A stretch of DNA of 64,000 nucleotides from Glaciimonas soli (lineage in GTDB: Bacteria > Pseudomonadota > Gammaproteobacteria > Burkholderiales > Burkholderiaceae_D), in contig NZ_WINI01000007.1 of NCBI RefSeq assembly GCF_009497155.1, positions 379,137 through 443,136 of the forward strand, in the 5' to 3' direction. Made by a program: the position numbers and the translations under genes. Shown here one piece after another: positions 19,669 through 27,884 of the stretch; the stretch's first letter is position 1, and every line of letters begins with the position of its first letter. Under the pieces are notes generated by a model. The model had not been told where the DNA came from. It worked only from the letters and a program-made list of their open reading frames with translations, and did no database searches.

Positions 19669-19768
19669 AAAAATAAAGTAAAAATGTGAGATTTAAAGAA
19701 AATAACAGTAGAATCCATAGAGCAACTTTACGCTACTAAACAAAGGAATATTAGAATTTAATTTAAAA

Positions 19769-19785
19769 GTGTATTTTATATACAC
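19769..19785. promoter_or_regulatory. Candidate operator for the Rrf2/NsrR regulator
   Basis: Perfect inverted repeat GTGTAT-N5-ATACAC between the divergent SulP and nsrR genes, flanked by AAA and AATT. Size, AT-rich centre and half-site order resemble known NsrR-type operators (an AAGNTGCATTT-like half-site with its complement). It lies 43 bases before the nsrR start, fitting autoregulation, and about 100 bases before the SulP start. Confidence 0.5.
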
Positions 19786-19828
19786 AATTCATACCCTGAG
19801 CTTGCCCCCCTCTTAAAGAGATCTAACT

Positions 19829-20293
19829 ATGCGCTTAACTCGTTTCTCAGATATTGGACTCCGTGTTTTGATGTATCTCTCTCGTGCGGGTGAAAGACCT
19901 GTACCCGTAACAGTGGCGGAAATCGCTGCGCAGTTTGACATCCCTGTCAATCATTTGGTCAAAGTGGTCGGCCATCTGGCACGCAGTGGATGGATACTAG
20001 CGACGCGAGGGCGCAATGGTGGTGTGCGTCTTTGTGTTGATGCTTCGACTCTGAAAATTGGCACCGTCTTGCGTGAATTGGAAGGTGATGCAGAGCTCGC
20101 TGATTGCGATGGCCAACCTTGCTCGCTACGTCAGGATTGTCAGCTACGTTATGCTTTAAAACTGGGACTACGGGCTTTTTACAATGCGATGGATGCCTAT
20201 ACCCTTCATGATGTTTCCGCCGGCTCAACCGGTGAACAAATAGTGCGTATGCATCGAGATTTTCTTGGCCAGCCTGAACTTTCTGACTCGTAA
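19829..20293 (+). CDS. nsrR: Rrf2-family nitric-oxide-sensing repressor NsrR
   Basis: 154-residue winged-helix regulator. The N-terminus MRLTRFSDIGLRVLMYLS and the recognition region LVKVVGHLARSGW and RGRNGGVRL fit Rrf2 proteins. Three cysteines C93, C98 and C104 have the C-x4-C-x5-C spacing characteristic of NsrR, where they ligate an Fe-S cluster destroyed by nitric oxide; IscR has different spacing. NsrR normally represses NO detoxification genes (hmp, nor and similar), none of which lie in this window. Divergent from SulP, with a palindromic candidate operator in between, and followed by a terminator hairpin. Confidence 0.88.
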   Translation: MRLTRFSDIGLRVLMYLSRAGERPVPVTVAEIAAQFDIPVNHLVKVVGHLARSGWILATRGRNGGVRLCVDASTLKIGTVLRELEGDAELADCDGQPCSLRQDCQLRYALKLGLRAFYNAMDAYTLHDVSAGSTGEQIVRMHRDFLGQPELSDS

Positions 20294-20379
20294 TTCGCTT
20301 TGGCAATTCGTCATTACGCCTTTTTTACAGTGACGTATTCAGTCCAGAGTTGTCGCATTAGTTGACTTGGGGCTTCCTC

Positions 20380-20410
20380 CCCTTCTCCCGCTTGCGTGAG
20401 AAGGGATTTT
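20380..20410 (+). terminator. Terminator hairpin after nsrR
   Basis: Arms CCCTTCTC / GAGAAGGG (one base variant) followed by ATTTTT on the plus strand. It is a relative of the hairpin at 6882-6911, so a dispersed repeat has probably been used as a terminator. Confidence 0.6.
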
Positions 20411-20562
20411 TAGAGGAGTTTACCTAGTGAGCTACACAACCGGAAAAGAACCACTCATATCCCGATTCCGCTGTACCTGGATCGACACCTATATCTCTCA
20501 GCAAATGTGATTAGCTTATGCGCGTTGCTGCCCCTTTAATCGCAGGTCGACTCAACGTATTT

Positions 20563-21081
20563 ATGACTTCTGACGCCGTACTTATTCGCCACCTCACCGT
20601 TGCTGATGCAGCTGCTTTCCGAGCACTACGCGTAGGTGCAGCCACAGATGCACCATCCGCCATTACCTGGACACCTGAAGAGCAATCAAACGTATCGTTG
20701 GAACAAATCGCGCAAGAAATTGACGCAACGGAGTTCCAAATTGTATTCGGTGCATTCATCAACAATCAATTGATTGGCATTACAAAATTAATGCGTGAGC
20801 CCAGAGAAAAAGTCTGGCACAAAGCCAGCATCATGGGTGTCTTTGTTGATCCTGAATGGCGGGGAAAACGTATTGCGCGCAAGTTGCTCAATGCGGCTCT
20901 CGACTATGCGCACACGCGTCAGGAAATTCTGCAATTGCAACTGTATGTGAATGTGCAAAACACCGCGGCATTGCAACTCTATCTGTCGTTCGGATTCGAA
21001 GGAATGTTCGTCGTGCCGCGGGCAATTCGGGTTGGTGATCAGTTCTTTGACGAGCAACTTATGATACTGCGTTTGCGTTAA
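20563..21081 (+). CDS. GNAT-family N-acetyltransferase
   Basis: Acetyl-CoA-dependent N-acetyltransferase, 172 residues from the ATG at 20563. Core motif A is visible as MGVFVDPEWRGKRIARKLL near residues 90-110, with the later strand LYVNVQNTAALQLYLSFGF typical of the fold. The frame also has an ATG at 20518; the later one starts MTSDAVLIRHLTVADAA, a normal GNAT beginning, and is preferred, though neither has a strong ribosome-binding site. Substrate unknown. The stop overlaps that of the convergent XdhC-like gene by four bases. Confidence 0.85.
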   Translation: MTSDAVLIRHLTVADAAAFRALRVGAATDAPSAITWTPEEQSNVSLEQIAQEIDATEFQIVFGAFINNQLIGITKLMREPREKVWHKASIMGVFVDPEWRGKRIARKLLNAALDYAHTRQEILQLQLYVNVQNTAALQLYLSFGFEGMFVVPRAIRVGDQFFDEQLMILRLR

Positions 21082-22082
21082 GTTCTTGGCGTTAAAACAC
21101 AGCTTGATGCAAATGCATTTCCGGCACTTTTCGCCACATCCCGATTCCGCAACGCCACCAATTCAGCCAACACCGATACGGCAATCTCCGCCGGTGATCG
21201 GCTAAAAATCGGCAAACCTATTGGTGCATGCAGACGATCAACCTGTTCCCGCGTTACATCCAGCATTAACAAGCGCGTTTTGCGCGCTTCGGTACTGGCG
21301 ATAGAACCAATCGCGCCGACGTAAAAAGCGTCGGTTTTAAGCGCTTCCATCAACGCCATGTCATCTACTTTGGGATCATGGCTGAGAGCGACGATCACAG
21401 TGCGCTGGTCCGGCTCAAACGCCAGGACGGCATCGTCTGGCATGCCTTCCAGCCATTCGACTTCATCGCCTTGCCAATTACGCCGTTGCTCTTCGCGTGG
21501 GTCATTCAGATAAACTGAGAAATCCAATGCCGGTGCCATTTGCGCCAGATATTCTGAGACTTGACCAGCGCCGATAATCAACAAACGCCAGTGCGGGCCG
21601 AATACTTGTATCAGCTCCGATTTCTGCTCATCATGATTAAAACGGAGTGTGAAATCGGCCTTGGCTGCGGTGATTTGCACTTCGGCCGTTTTCAAATTCA
21701 AGTGCCGCTGGACTAAACGATGTCCAGCGACAGCGGTTAACAATGGTGTCAATGTACTGGCATCAGTGAATGGCTCCACCACCAGTTCCAAAGTACCACC
21801 ACAAGGCAAACCAAAACGCAGCATCTCTTCGGCACTAATGCCGTAACGGACGACTTCGATTTTGTCAGGGAAAGCGCTAGAAAAGCGCTGCAATAAGTCG
21901 TCTTCTATGCAGCCGCCGGATACCGAGCCAGTGAAATCACCTGCACTGGAAATCGCAAATAAAGAACCCAAAGGACGTGGTGCGGAACCCCAATTACGTA
22001 CCACCGTCACCAGCGCAACGCGTTTTCCTTGTTGCAACCAATTAATCGTGCTTTTTAAAACTTGATAATCAACTGCATTCAT
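21078..22082 (-). CDS. XdhC/CoxI-family protein
   Basis: 334 residues. XdhC proteins bind and sulfurate the molybdenum cofactor and hand it to enzymes of the xanthine oxidase family. Both domains are present: the N-terminal XdhC/CoxI part with WGSAPRPLGSLFAIS and GSVSGGCIEDD (near residues 30-65), and the C-terminal Rossmann-like part with LLIIGAGQVSEYLA and ALSHDPKVDDMALMEAL. The start ATG at 22080-22082 overlaps the stop of the upstream LysE gene by four bases; an upstream in-frame start would lie inside that gene. Its likely client is the molybdenum oxidoreductase encoded nearby on the same strand (24884-27718). Confidence 0.9.
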   Translation of the reverse strand: MNAVDYQVLKSTINWLQQGKRVALVTVVRNWGSAPRPLGSLFAISSAGDFTGSVSGGCIEDDLLQRFSSAFPDKIEVVRYGISAEEMLRFGLPCGGTLELVVEPFTDASTLTPLLTAVAGHRLVQRHLNLKTAEVQITAAKADFTLRFNHDEQKSELIQVFGPHWRLLIIGAGQVSEYLAQMAPALDFSVYLNDPREEQRRNWQGDEVEWLEGMPDDAVLAFEPDQRTVIVALSHDPKVDDMALMEALKTDAFYVGAIGSIASTEARKTRLLMLDVTREQVDRLHAPIGLPIFSRSPAEIAVSVLAELVALRNRDVAKSAGNAFASSCVLTPRT

Positions 22083-22711
22083 TTTCGCGCTTCCAATGCA
22101 ATCCGCACTGCCAATCCTGCCAACACTGTCCCCATCAGCCAGCGTTGCAACAACAACCAGGTTGGCCGCGATCCCAGAAAACCGGCAATAGAACCAGCAG
22201 CCAGTGTCACCAGGGAATTGGTAGTGATGCTGATGCAAATTTGCACCACGCCCAAACTCAATGACTGGGTCAATATGCTGGCACCATTTGGATCAATAAA
22301 CTGTGGCAATAACGCCAAATACAATAAGGCGATTTTAGGGTTTAACAGATTGGTAAAAAAACCCATCGTGAATAATTTCCGATTGCTGTCTTCAGGTAAA
22401 TCTCTGATGGCAAACGGTGAACTCCCACCCGGTTTGATGGCTTGCCATGCCAGATAAGCCAGATAAAACGCACCGCCAAAACGCAGCACATCATAGGCAA
22501 AAGGCACGGCGAACAACAATGCTGTAATACCAAATGCGGCGCATAGCATGTAAAAAACAAAGCCCAACACCACACCGGCGAGAGAAACAAATCCGGCTTT
22601 TGGCCCCTGACAAATCGATCTGGAAATCAGGTAAATCATGTTGGGACCGGGGGTCAGCGCCATACCCAATGCGACTAAAGCGAATCCAGCAAGTAAATGA
22701 AGGTTAGGCAT
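22079..22711 (-). CDS. LysE/RhtB-family amino-acid exporter
   Basis: 210-residue membrane protein with about six hydrophobic segments. The N-terminal family signature is clear: a glycine-rich first helix followed by MALTPGPNMIYLISRSI. Members export amino acids (lysine, threonine, homoserine and others); the substrate here is not predictable. The four-base stop/start overlap with the XdhC-like gene shows coupled translation, although the functional link between an exporter and a cofactor chaperone is not obvious. Confidence 0.88.
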   Translation of the reverse strand: MPNLHLLAGFALVALGMALTPGPNMIYLISRSICQGPKAGFVSLAGVVLGFVFYMLCAAFGITALLFAVPFAYDVLRFGGAFYLAYLAWQAIKPGGSSPFAIRDLPEDSNRKLFTMGFFTNLLNPKIALLYLALLPQFIDPNGASILTQSLSLGVVQICISITTNSLVTLAAGSIAGFLGSRPTWLLLQRWLMGTVLAGLAVRIALEARK

Positions 22712-22776
22712 ATATTTTTCCTACGTGATTTTCTATTAAAAGTTCAACGCTTAATAACTGATATTACACAAACCAG

Positions 22777-22930
22777 CGTCATTCCCGCGAACGCGGGAAT
22801 CCATGTTACTTAGCTCAATCGAAGTGACGCCGCTATATAAAGTACGTAACGTGTCTCGCGTATTGTTCGACATGATATCAACGGTGCTTTGTATTTCGTA
22901 AAATGGATTCCCGCGTTCGCGGGAATGACG
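22777..22930. repeat. MITE-like element with perfect 28-base terminal inverted repeats
   Basis: Left arm 22777-22804 and right arm 22903-22930 are exact reverse complements. Each arm contains the smaller palindrome TTCCCGCGAACGCGGGAA or its complement. The 98-base interior has no ORF. Shorter relatives of the arm sit at 29854-29879, 34114-34139 and 39128-39196. The element fills the gap between the lysE start and the cytochrome gene's terminator. Confidence 0.8.
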
Positions 22931-22966
22931 GTGGTTAGAATGAGTGTGCGCAACATTCGTTAATAA

Positions 22967-23003
22967 TGCAAAACCCTCTCCACTTGCAGAAGCGGAGAGG
23001 GTT
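22967..23003 (-). terminator. Terminator of the molybdenum oxidoreductase operon
   Basis: Stem AACCCTCTCC / GGAGAGGGTT around a 12-base loop, followed on the minus strand by TTTTGC, 31 bases past the cytochrome c stop codon. A classical position for the end of the three-gene operon. Confidence 0.65.
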
Positions 23004-23034
23004 AGCACTTGGTGAAGAAATTATAAACAACTAT

Positions 23035-24330
23035 TTAATGTGCTGCAGCGCCATCTCGCAAAGCTTTCACATTATCTGGCGTCACATCCGCAGCTTGCCC
23101 GCCCCAACTAGCGCGCAAATAATTAGACAATTGCGCCAACTGTTTGTCATCCAGCTTGCCAGCGAAACCAGGCATGTCTTGCATGCTACCAAAGCCCGGG
23201 AATTTCTGTGCTTCTATCCCATCGAGCATCGCAACAATCAGATTGTGTGGGTTGCTGTTACGCACGGTTGAGTTGCCGTCCATCGCCACAGTGACGTTAG
23301 GCTTACCTTTACCTTCTGCACCGTGGCATCCGGCGCAGACTGCGATGTACAGCTTCTGACCCGCCTTCAGTTCGGTCGCATCGACCTTGATCTCCGAGAT
23401 GTTCTTCATCGGTTGCGCTGGCAATGGTTTATCGCCCATCAAATAGGTCGTCACTGCAATCACATCTTCTTTCGTCAAATGCTGACTACTCAAATGCACG
23501 ACGGGGAACATTTCACCGTAGGCTGAACCTTGAGGTGCAATGCCGGTAGTGAAGAATGTTTGCAAATCAGTGGCGGTCCAGCCCACTGCAGCCAAACCAG
23601 CCGGCGTGATATTCGGTGGAATCACACGACCAAGCTCCCCGCCACTGAGCGGTTTAGAAAAATCCATCTGACCCAAAGCGCTGCGCGGCGAATGACATTC
23701 TGCGCAATGCCCCAGCGAGTTGACAAGATATTGGCCACGCAACCATTGAGCAGACTGACCGACAGATGCATCAGGCAGCTTATCTTTCAAAAACAACATA
23801 TTCCAGAACACCATGCCAAAGCGCAGGTTGTAGGGAAATTTCAGTTCATTCTTTTGATTCTCAACCGCCGCTGGTGGTATCGATTTCAAATAGGCAAAAA
23901 TCGCATCACTATCAGCACGCGTCATACCGCGATAAGAGGTATATGGCATAGACGGATACAGATGCTTGTCCGGTGCAACGCCATCATGTAGTGCTTTGTA
24001 AAATTCGTCAGCACTCCATTTGCCTATGCCATGGTCTTTATCTGGCGTGATGTTGGAACCATAGAAATTACCGAACGGCGAAGCAAGTTTGACGCCGCCG
24101 GCAAACGGCGCACCATCTTTGGCAGTATGACAAGCGGCGCAATCAGCAGCTTTGGTCAAATAGCGCCCCAAAGCAATCTGATCGGTCGGCTGTTTAGTCG
24201 GCGTTGTAACAGGTGTAGTTGCGGCGGTATCGGCAGCGACGGCCTTGTCACCTTGCATAAAGAATAAACCGGCAGCTAATACCGACACTCCCAAACCCAG
24301 AGCAGCGACACGAAGGATTTTAGTATTCAT
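23035..24330 (-). CDS. Tri-haem cytochrome c subunit of a molybdenum oxidoreductase
   Basis: 431 residues from the ATG at 24328-24330, which overlaps the stop of the 2Fe-2S subunit (TAATG arrangement). An N-terminal hydrophobic segment anchors or exports it. Three CxxCH haem motifs are seen: C64-C67-H68, C209-C212-H213 and C332-C335-H336. This is the architecture of the cytochrome subunit of membrane-bound aldehyde and alcohol dehydrogenases. It should take electrons from the Mo/Fe-S subunits in the periplasm and pass them to ubiquinone or a terminal oxidase. Last gene of the operon, followed by a terminator hairpin. Confidence 0.92.
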   Translation of the reverse strand: MNTKILRVAALGLGVSVLAAGLFFMQGDKAVAADTAATTPVTTPTKQPTDQIALGRYLTKAADCAACHTAKDGAPFAGGVKLASPFGNFYGSNITPDKDHGIGKWSADEFYKALHDGVAPDKHLYPSMPYTSYRGMTRADSDAIFAYLKSIPPAAVENQKNELKFPYNLRFGMVFWNMLFLKDKLPDASVGQSAQWLRGQYLVNSLGHCAECHSPRSALGQMDFSKPLSGGELGRVIPPNITPAGLAAVGWTATDLQTFFTTGIAPQGSAYGEMFPVVHLSSQHLTKEDVIAVTTYLMGDKPLPAQPMKNISEIKVDATELKAGQKLYIAVCAGCHGAEGKGKPNVTVAMDGNSTVRNSNPHNLIVAMLDGIEAQKFPGFGSMQDMPGFAGKLDDKQLAQLSNYLRASWGGQAADVTPDNVKALRDGAAAH

Positions 24331-24881
24331 TATTTGGCATCCTTCACCAAACCTGGCGTAGTCAATACCACTTCTTTGACGGCCTCGAAGTAACGGACAT
24401 AACCGGTACAACGACATATATGATCATTCAGACCTTCGGTAATAGTGGCTTCCACTTGATCTTTGGTGATAGGTTGACGCTTGAGTTTTTCTAGCAACAC
24501 GATGGAAGCATTGACGAAACCCGGTGTGCAATAGCCGCACTGAAAACTGAAATGCTCCAGGAATTTCTGTTGAATTGGAGCCAGTTCCACCACTTCGCCT
24601 TTGTCATTGCGCTTGGCATGACCTTCAATGGTGCGGATTTTTTTTTCGTTAAAAAAGTGGGCGCCGGTGATGCAAGAGCGCACTTCTTCGCTGCTGCCAT
24701 CAGGATTATCCAGAATCACCACGCAAGCGCGGCAGAGTCCTTGACCGCAGCCCAGGCGTGAGCCGGTCAGATCCAGATATTCATGCAGAAAATCGATCAT
24801 CATCAAATTGTCTGGCACGTCTGTCGGGCCGGTCGTTTTCCCGTTAATGTGTAGCGTGATTGGTTGTGTCGTGATAGTCAT
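24330..24881 (-). CDS. 2Fe-2S subunit, aldehyde/isoquinoline oxidoreductase alpha type
   Basis: 183-residue small subunit of a xanthine-oxidase-family enzyme. It carries both iron-sulfur clusters: the plant-type ferredoxin motif in GCGQGLCRACVV, and the C-terminal helical cluster with FQCGYCTPGF and DHICRCTGYVR. No signal peptide of its own, so it presumably rides across the membrane with the Tat-exported large subunit. It lies between the large subunit (two-base gap) and the cytochrome (one-base overlap); the three are clearly one operon. Substrate may be an aldehyde or an N-heterocycle. Confidence 0.93.
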   Translation of the reverse strand: MTITTQPITLHINGKTTGPTDVPDNLMMIDFLHEYLDLTGSRLGCGQGLCRACVVILDNPDGSSEEVRSCITGAHFFNEKKIRTIEGHAKRNDKGEVVELAPIQQKFLEHFSFQCGYCTPGFVNASIVLLEKLKRQPITKDQVEATITEGLNDHICRCTGYVRYFEAVKEVVLTTPGLVKDAK

Positions 24882-24883
24882 GA

Positions 24884-27718
24884 TTAGATGCTCCCCATCT
24901 TCTCTTGTATTTTTTCAGGTGTGATTGGCAAGTCAGTGAAACGATGTCCCGTCGCATGAGCGATCCCGTTGACGATGGCGGCGACGACAGGAATCATCGT
25001 CACTTCGGCAATCCCTTTTGGTGGATCAGTTTCACTTAATGGTGGCAACACCTCGCCGGTCTGCGTCCATACCGCGACGTCTTTGGCACGTGGCACAGCA
25101 TAACGATTGAAGTTCCAGGTGCCGTCGCCCGGTCCATCTTCATATAGCGGTAAATATTCGTGCAACGCATGACCAATACCCATCGCCAAACCGCCTTGCA
25201 ACTGCCCGGATACCAATTCTGGCGACAACATATTGCCGCATTCCATAATCGTATGGTGGCGCAACAATTCAACTTTTCCGCTGGCTTCATACACGGCCAA
25301 TTCGACCAAAGTACCTACCGCACTGTAGTACGTCACAGCCGCGTTATTACGTTGCGTTGGCGGGATATAGACTTTTTTGCGATCCAGCACGTGATACTTG
25401 CCGGGTGTAGTCATCTTGGCTTGCGTCGCTTTATCAGCGCCATCGCCGTAGTGCACGGACAAACCGTCTATCGCTACACGCGTCGCATTGCCGTTGACTT
25501 CGAAATCCGCTTCCGTCCATTGCCAGCGGTTAAACACGTGCACCGTTGCGCCCGTGACTAAGCCGAGTTCATGTGCTTTCTTTACCAACTGCGCAAACGG
25601 TAGCGCTTCCATGCCATTCGCCGTCAGCTTGCCATCGATCCAGCGAGCGTCCTCAACGCGTAACACGTATGGTGCCGCCTGACCGCCTCCCAAACCTTTA
25701 CTCCAGATCGCCATCGCTGCCGGCCATAAGCCATGATGGAAAATAATCTGCGCGGCTTCACGTGTGCTGTGCGTGAAGTAATAGGCAGAATTAGTCGCGC
25801 TGGCTGGTGAAGCATAACTGGGTGACCAGCGCGGATTTTTCGATAATTTATCTTGATCAGCCTGACTCATGATGTAGGGGTCGCCGCTAACTACCACCGG
25901 TAAATCACTCCAGTCGGTAATCGAAGTGCGTACTTCATCAGCGGGCTTGCCTAGCCATTTAGCGCAAGCGATGGCCTGTGATGTTGACATACCGGTGCCA
26001 ATTTCTGCGCCGGTGTGATGCAAACTGATACGACCGTCAGCACTGATTTCCACCTTGGCGAATGAAGCCTCCGCACCTGTACCAAAATCTTTTTGCACGC
26101 AAGCAAAACCGACGCCATAACGCTGGCCAGGATGCTTTGCTTCAAATTCGATTTTCGCTGCGGCACGATTCGTCCACAACGGATGTACTTTGGCTTTTTC
26201 CAGTACTTCATCTACCCGAATCGCACCAGCCGGTATCGCACCCTGGGTATTTTTCATACCAGATCTGAGCGCATTTTTCAGGCGGAAATCAATCGGATCC
26301 AGACCTAATTTTTCGGCAAATTCATCCATGATCATTTCGGTTGCCGGCATGCTTTGCAAAGTGCCGTAACCACGCGCCGAACCGGCATCAATCGCGCGCG
26401 TCGCAATCGCTACCGTCGCCAAATCATTCTTGGGGAAATAATAAATTGACTGTGCTGCGGTTGCACCAACCATCGCTACCGACGGAGAGAAATTGCAACG
26501 GCCGCCGCCGTTGGCCTCAAAGTCACCTTTAAATGATTGCAGCAATCCGGTCTTTTTATCGACCGCAATTTGGTAATGCATTTTGAAAGCATGGCGTTTG
26601 AGTGAGGTTTGAAATTGTTCAAATCTGTCATTTGCCAAACGTACCGGTTTGCTGTCTGCATACAAAGCGGTCAGCAGAGAGTAAAACGGGAAATTGTAAT
26701 GATCTTTGGAGCCATAGCCGACGGTGTAGCAAGGATGCATAACGATGGTTTTAACTTCGATATGCGCGTTCTTGACCATCTCTGCCGCGCTCTCCGCCAC
26801 TTCTTGCGGTGCTTGCGTCGGCACCACCATGTGCATGGTTTTATTGGTAGCGTCGTACCAGCAATTTGAATTGTCCGGCTCCATCGCGGAAGTGTCGATC
26901 GATTGCGTGTTGTACTCGCGGTCCAGCACCAGCCAGTCAGCGGATGGTTTATTCAGGTCCTGGGCGATCGCCTCGGCATAAAACATTCCTTGCTGATCCA
27001 GCTTGCCGTGCTCTTTTCCATCTGGCCATACCGGTTGATGCTTACGCATCATGCTAGGAAAGATGGGAGCATCTTTCAAACTGGAATAAACATCATCGTC
27101 AAATGCAGTTGCGCCACCGACGCGGACGAAACGGAAAGTTCCCCAAGGATCACGCTCTAACGGCCCAGTCACTGCGCCATAACGTATCACTTCTTTTTGG
27201 AATTTCAATTTATCTTTGGCATAGCGATACTTGGCAAAATCGTGATAAATCAGAATCGCCACAGCGTGGCCGAGATAAGCGGGAGTTTTACCGACCGGCA
27301 GCAACATATCGTCGCCATAAAACGCCGGAAATTTAATATTATCGCGCTGCAAATCTTCTGCAGTAACGATGCGATCCGGTTTCAGATCATCACCCAATAA
27401 GGTCAGATCAAACCCGGCATAGGTGCGATCGGCTTGCGTAGTACGCAGAATAAAAGCGTGTGATTGTTGTTGCGGCCAATGCGGCATGTCTTTGGCGCGA
27501 ATGTCACGCGCAAATACTTTTTCGCCCGTCACTTTGGCCATGCCATCAATCCGGAACTTGACCTTTCCAGTTGCGCTATCCCATTGAATCGGCGTCAGTA
27601 TTTTTTCCTCAAACAAAGCGGCATACGCTTTGCTACCGAGAGGCGCTATATATACCGAAACGCCGGCTATGACACTCGCTTTCAAAAAACTGCGTCGGGT
27701 AAGGCCCAGCTTCTCCAT
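24884..27718 (-). CDS. Molybdopterin-binding subunit, Tat-exported aldehyde/isoquinoline oxidoreductase
   Basis: 944-residue catalytic subunit. The N-terminus LTRRSFLKASVIAGVSVYIA is a twin-arginine signal, placing the enzyme in the periplasm. Domain order follows the xanthine oxidase family: an a/b hammerhead (KVRFRIDG-like start, GEKVFARDIRAKDMP), then the MoCo-binding halves, with AGSARGYGTLQSMPATEMIMDE-type and GAEIGTGMSTSQAIACAKWL-type segments. GIGHALHEYL near the end holds the conserved glutamate position of the active site. No FAD subunit is encoded nearby; the cytochrome c subunit replaces it as electron outlet. The substrate is uncertain (aldehyde, isoquinoline or nicotinate-like). 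Confidence 0.9.
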   Translation of the reverse strand: MEKLGLTRRSFLKASVIAGVSVYIAPLGSKAYAALFEEKILTPIQWDSATGKVKFRIDGMAKVTGEKVFARDIRAKDMPHWPQQQSHAFILRTTQADRTYAGFDLTLLGDDLKPDRIVTAEDLQRDNIKFPAFYGDDMLLPVGKTPAYLGHAVAILIYHDFAKYRYAKDKLKFQKEVIRYGAVTGPLERDPWGTFRFVRVGGATAFDDDVYSSLKDAPIFPSMMRKHQPVWPDGKEHGKLDQQGMFYAEAIAQDLNKPSADWLVLDREYNTQSIDTSAMEPDNSNCWYDATNKTMHMVVPTQAPQEVAESAAEMVKNAHIEVKTIVMHPCYTVGYGSKDHYNFPFYSLLTALYADSKPVRLANDRFEQFQTSLKRHAFKMHYQIAVDKKTGLLQSFKGDFEANGGGRCNFSPSVAMVGATAAQSIYYFPKNDLATVAIATRAIDAGSARGYGTLQSMPATEMIMDEFAEKLGLDPIDFRLKNALRSGMKNTQGAIPAGAIRVDEVLEKAKVHPLWTNRAAAKIEFEAKHPGQRYGVGFACVQKDFGTGAEASFAKVEISADGRISLHHTGAEIGTGMSTSQAIACAKWLGKPADEVRTSITDWSDLPVVVSGDPYIMSQADQDKLSKNPRWSPSYASPASATNSAYYFTHSTREAAQIIFHHGLWPAAMAIWSKGLGGGQAAPYVLRVEDARWIDGKLTANGMEALPFAQLVKKAHELGLVTGATVHVFNRWQWTEADFEVNGNATRVAIDGLSVHYGDGADKATQAKMTTPGKYHVLDRKKVYIPPTQRNNAAVTYYSAVGTLVELAVYEASGKVELLRHHTIMECGNMLSPELVSGQLQGGLAMGIGHALHEYLPLYEDGPGDGTWNFNRYAVPRAKDVAVWTQTGEVLPPLSETDPPKGIAEVTMIPVVAAIVNGIAHATGHRFTDLPITPEKIQEKMGSI

Positions 27719-27775
27719 GATTTCTCCTCAAAGACTGCTTTTTCACTAGATGGACGTCATTCTATTTTTTTTTAG

Positions 27776-27884
27776 GGCTTACACAAAATTGCCTCAGCAT
27801 AGCGTTTGCAAACCCTGCCGTACGCAGACGGTGCGATAGTAAGGCAAATAGACAGGGCGACACTGGGGCGTTTTTGCGTAAGTC
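27776..27884. repeat. Palindromic element with CTTACRCAAAA ends
   Basis: The left end CTTACACAAAATTGCC pairs imperfectly with the right end (complement CTTACGCAAAAACGCC). The interior CGCAGACGGTGCGATAGTAAGGCAA resembles, in shorter form, the core of the 100-bp elements, so they may be distant relatives. It lies just upstream of the large Mo-subunit gene. Confidence 0.55.

Noticed and set aside
20428-20511. 27-codon ORF with a good GAGGAG site after the nsrR terminator
   Set aside because: Too short and without recognisable content; possibly a remnant. No supporting evidence beyond the ribosome-binding site.
22777-22930. CRISPR-like repeats
   Set aside because: The palindromes are dispersed and inverted, not arrays of direct repeats with spacers; no cas genes are present.
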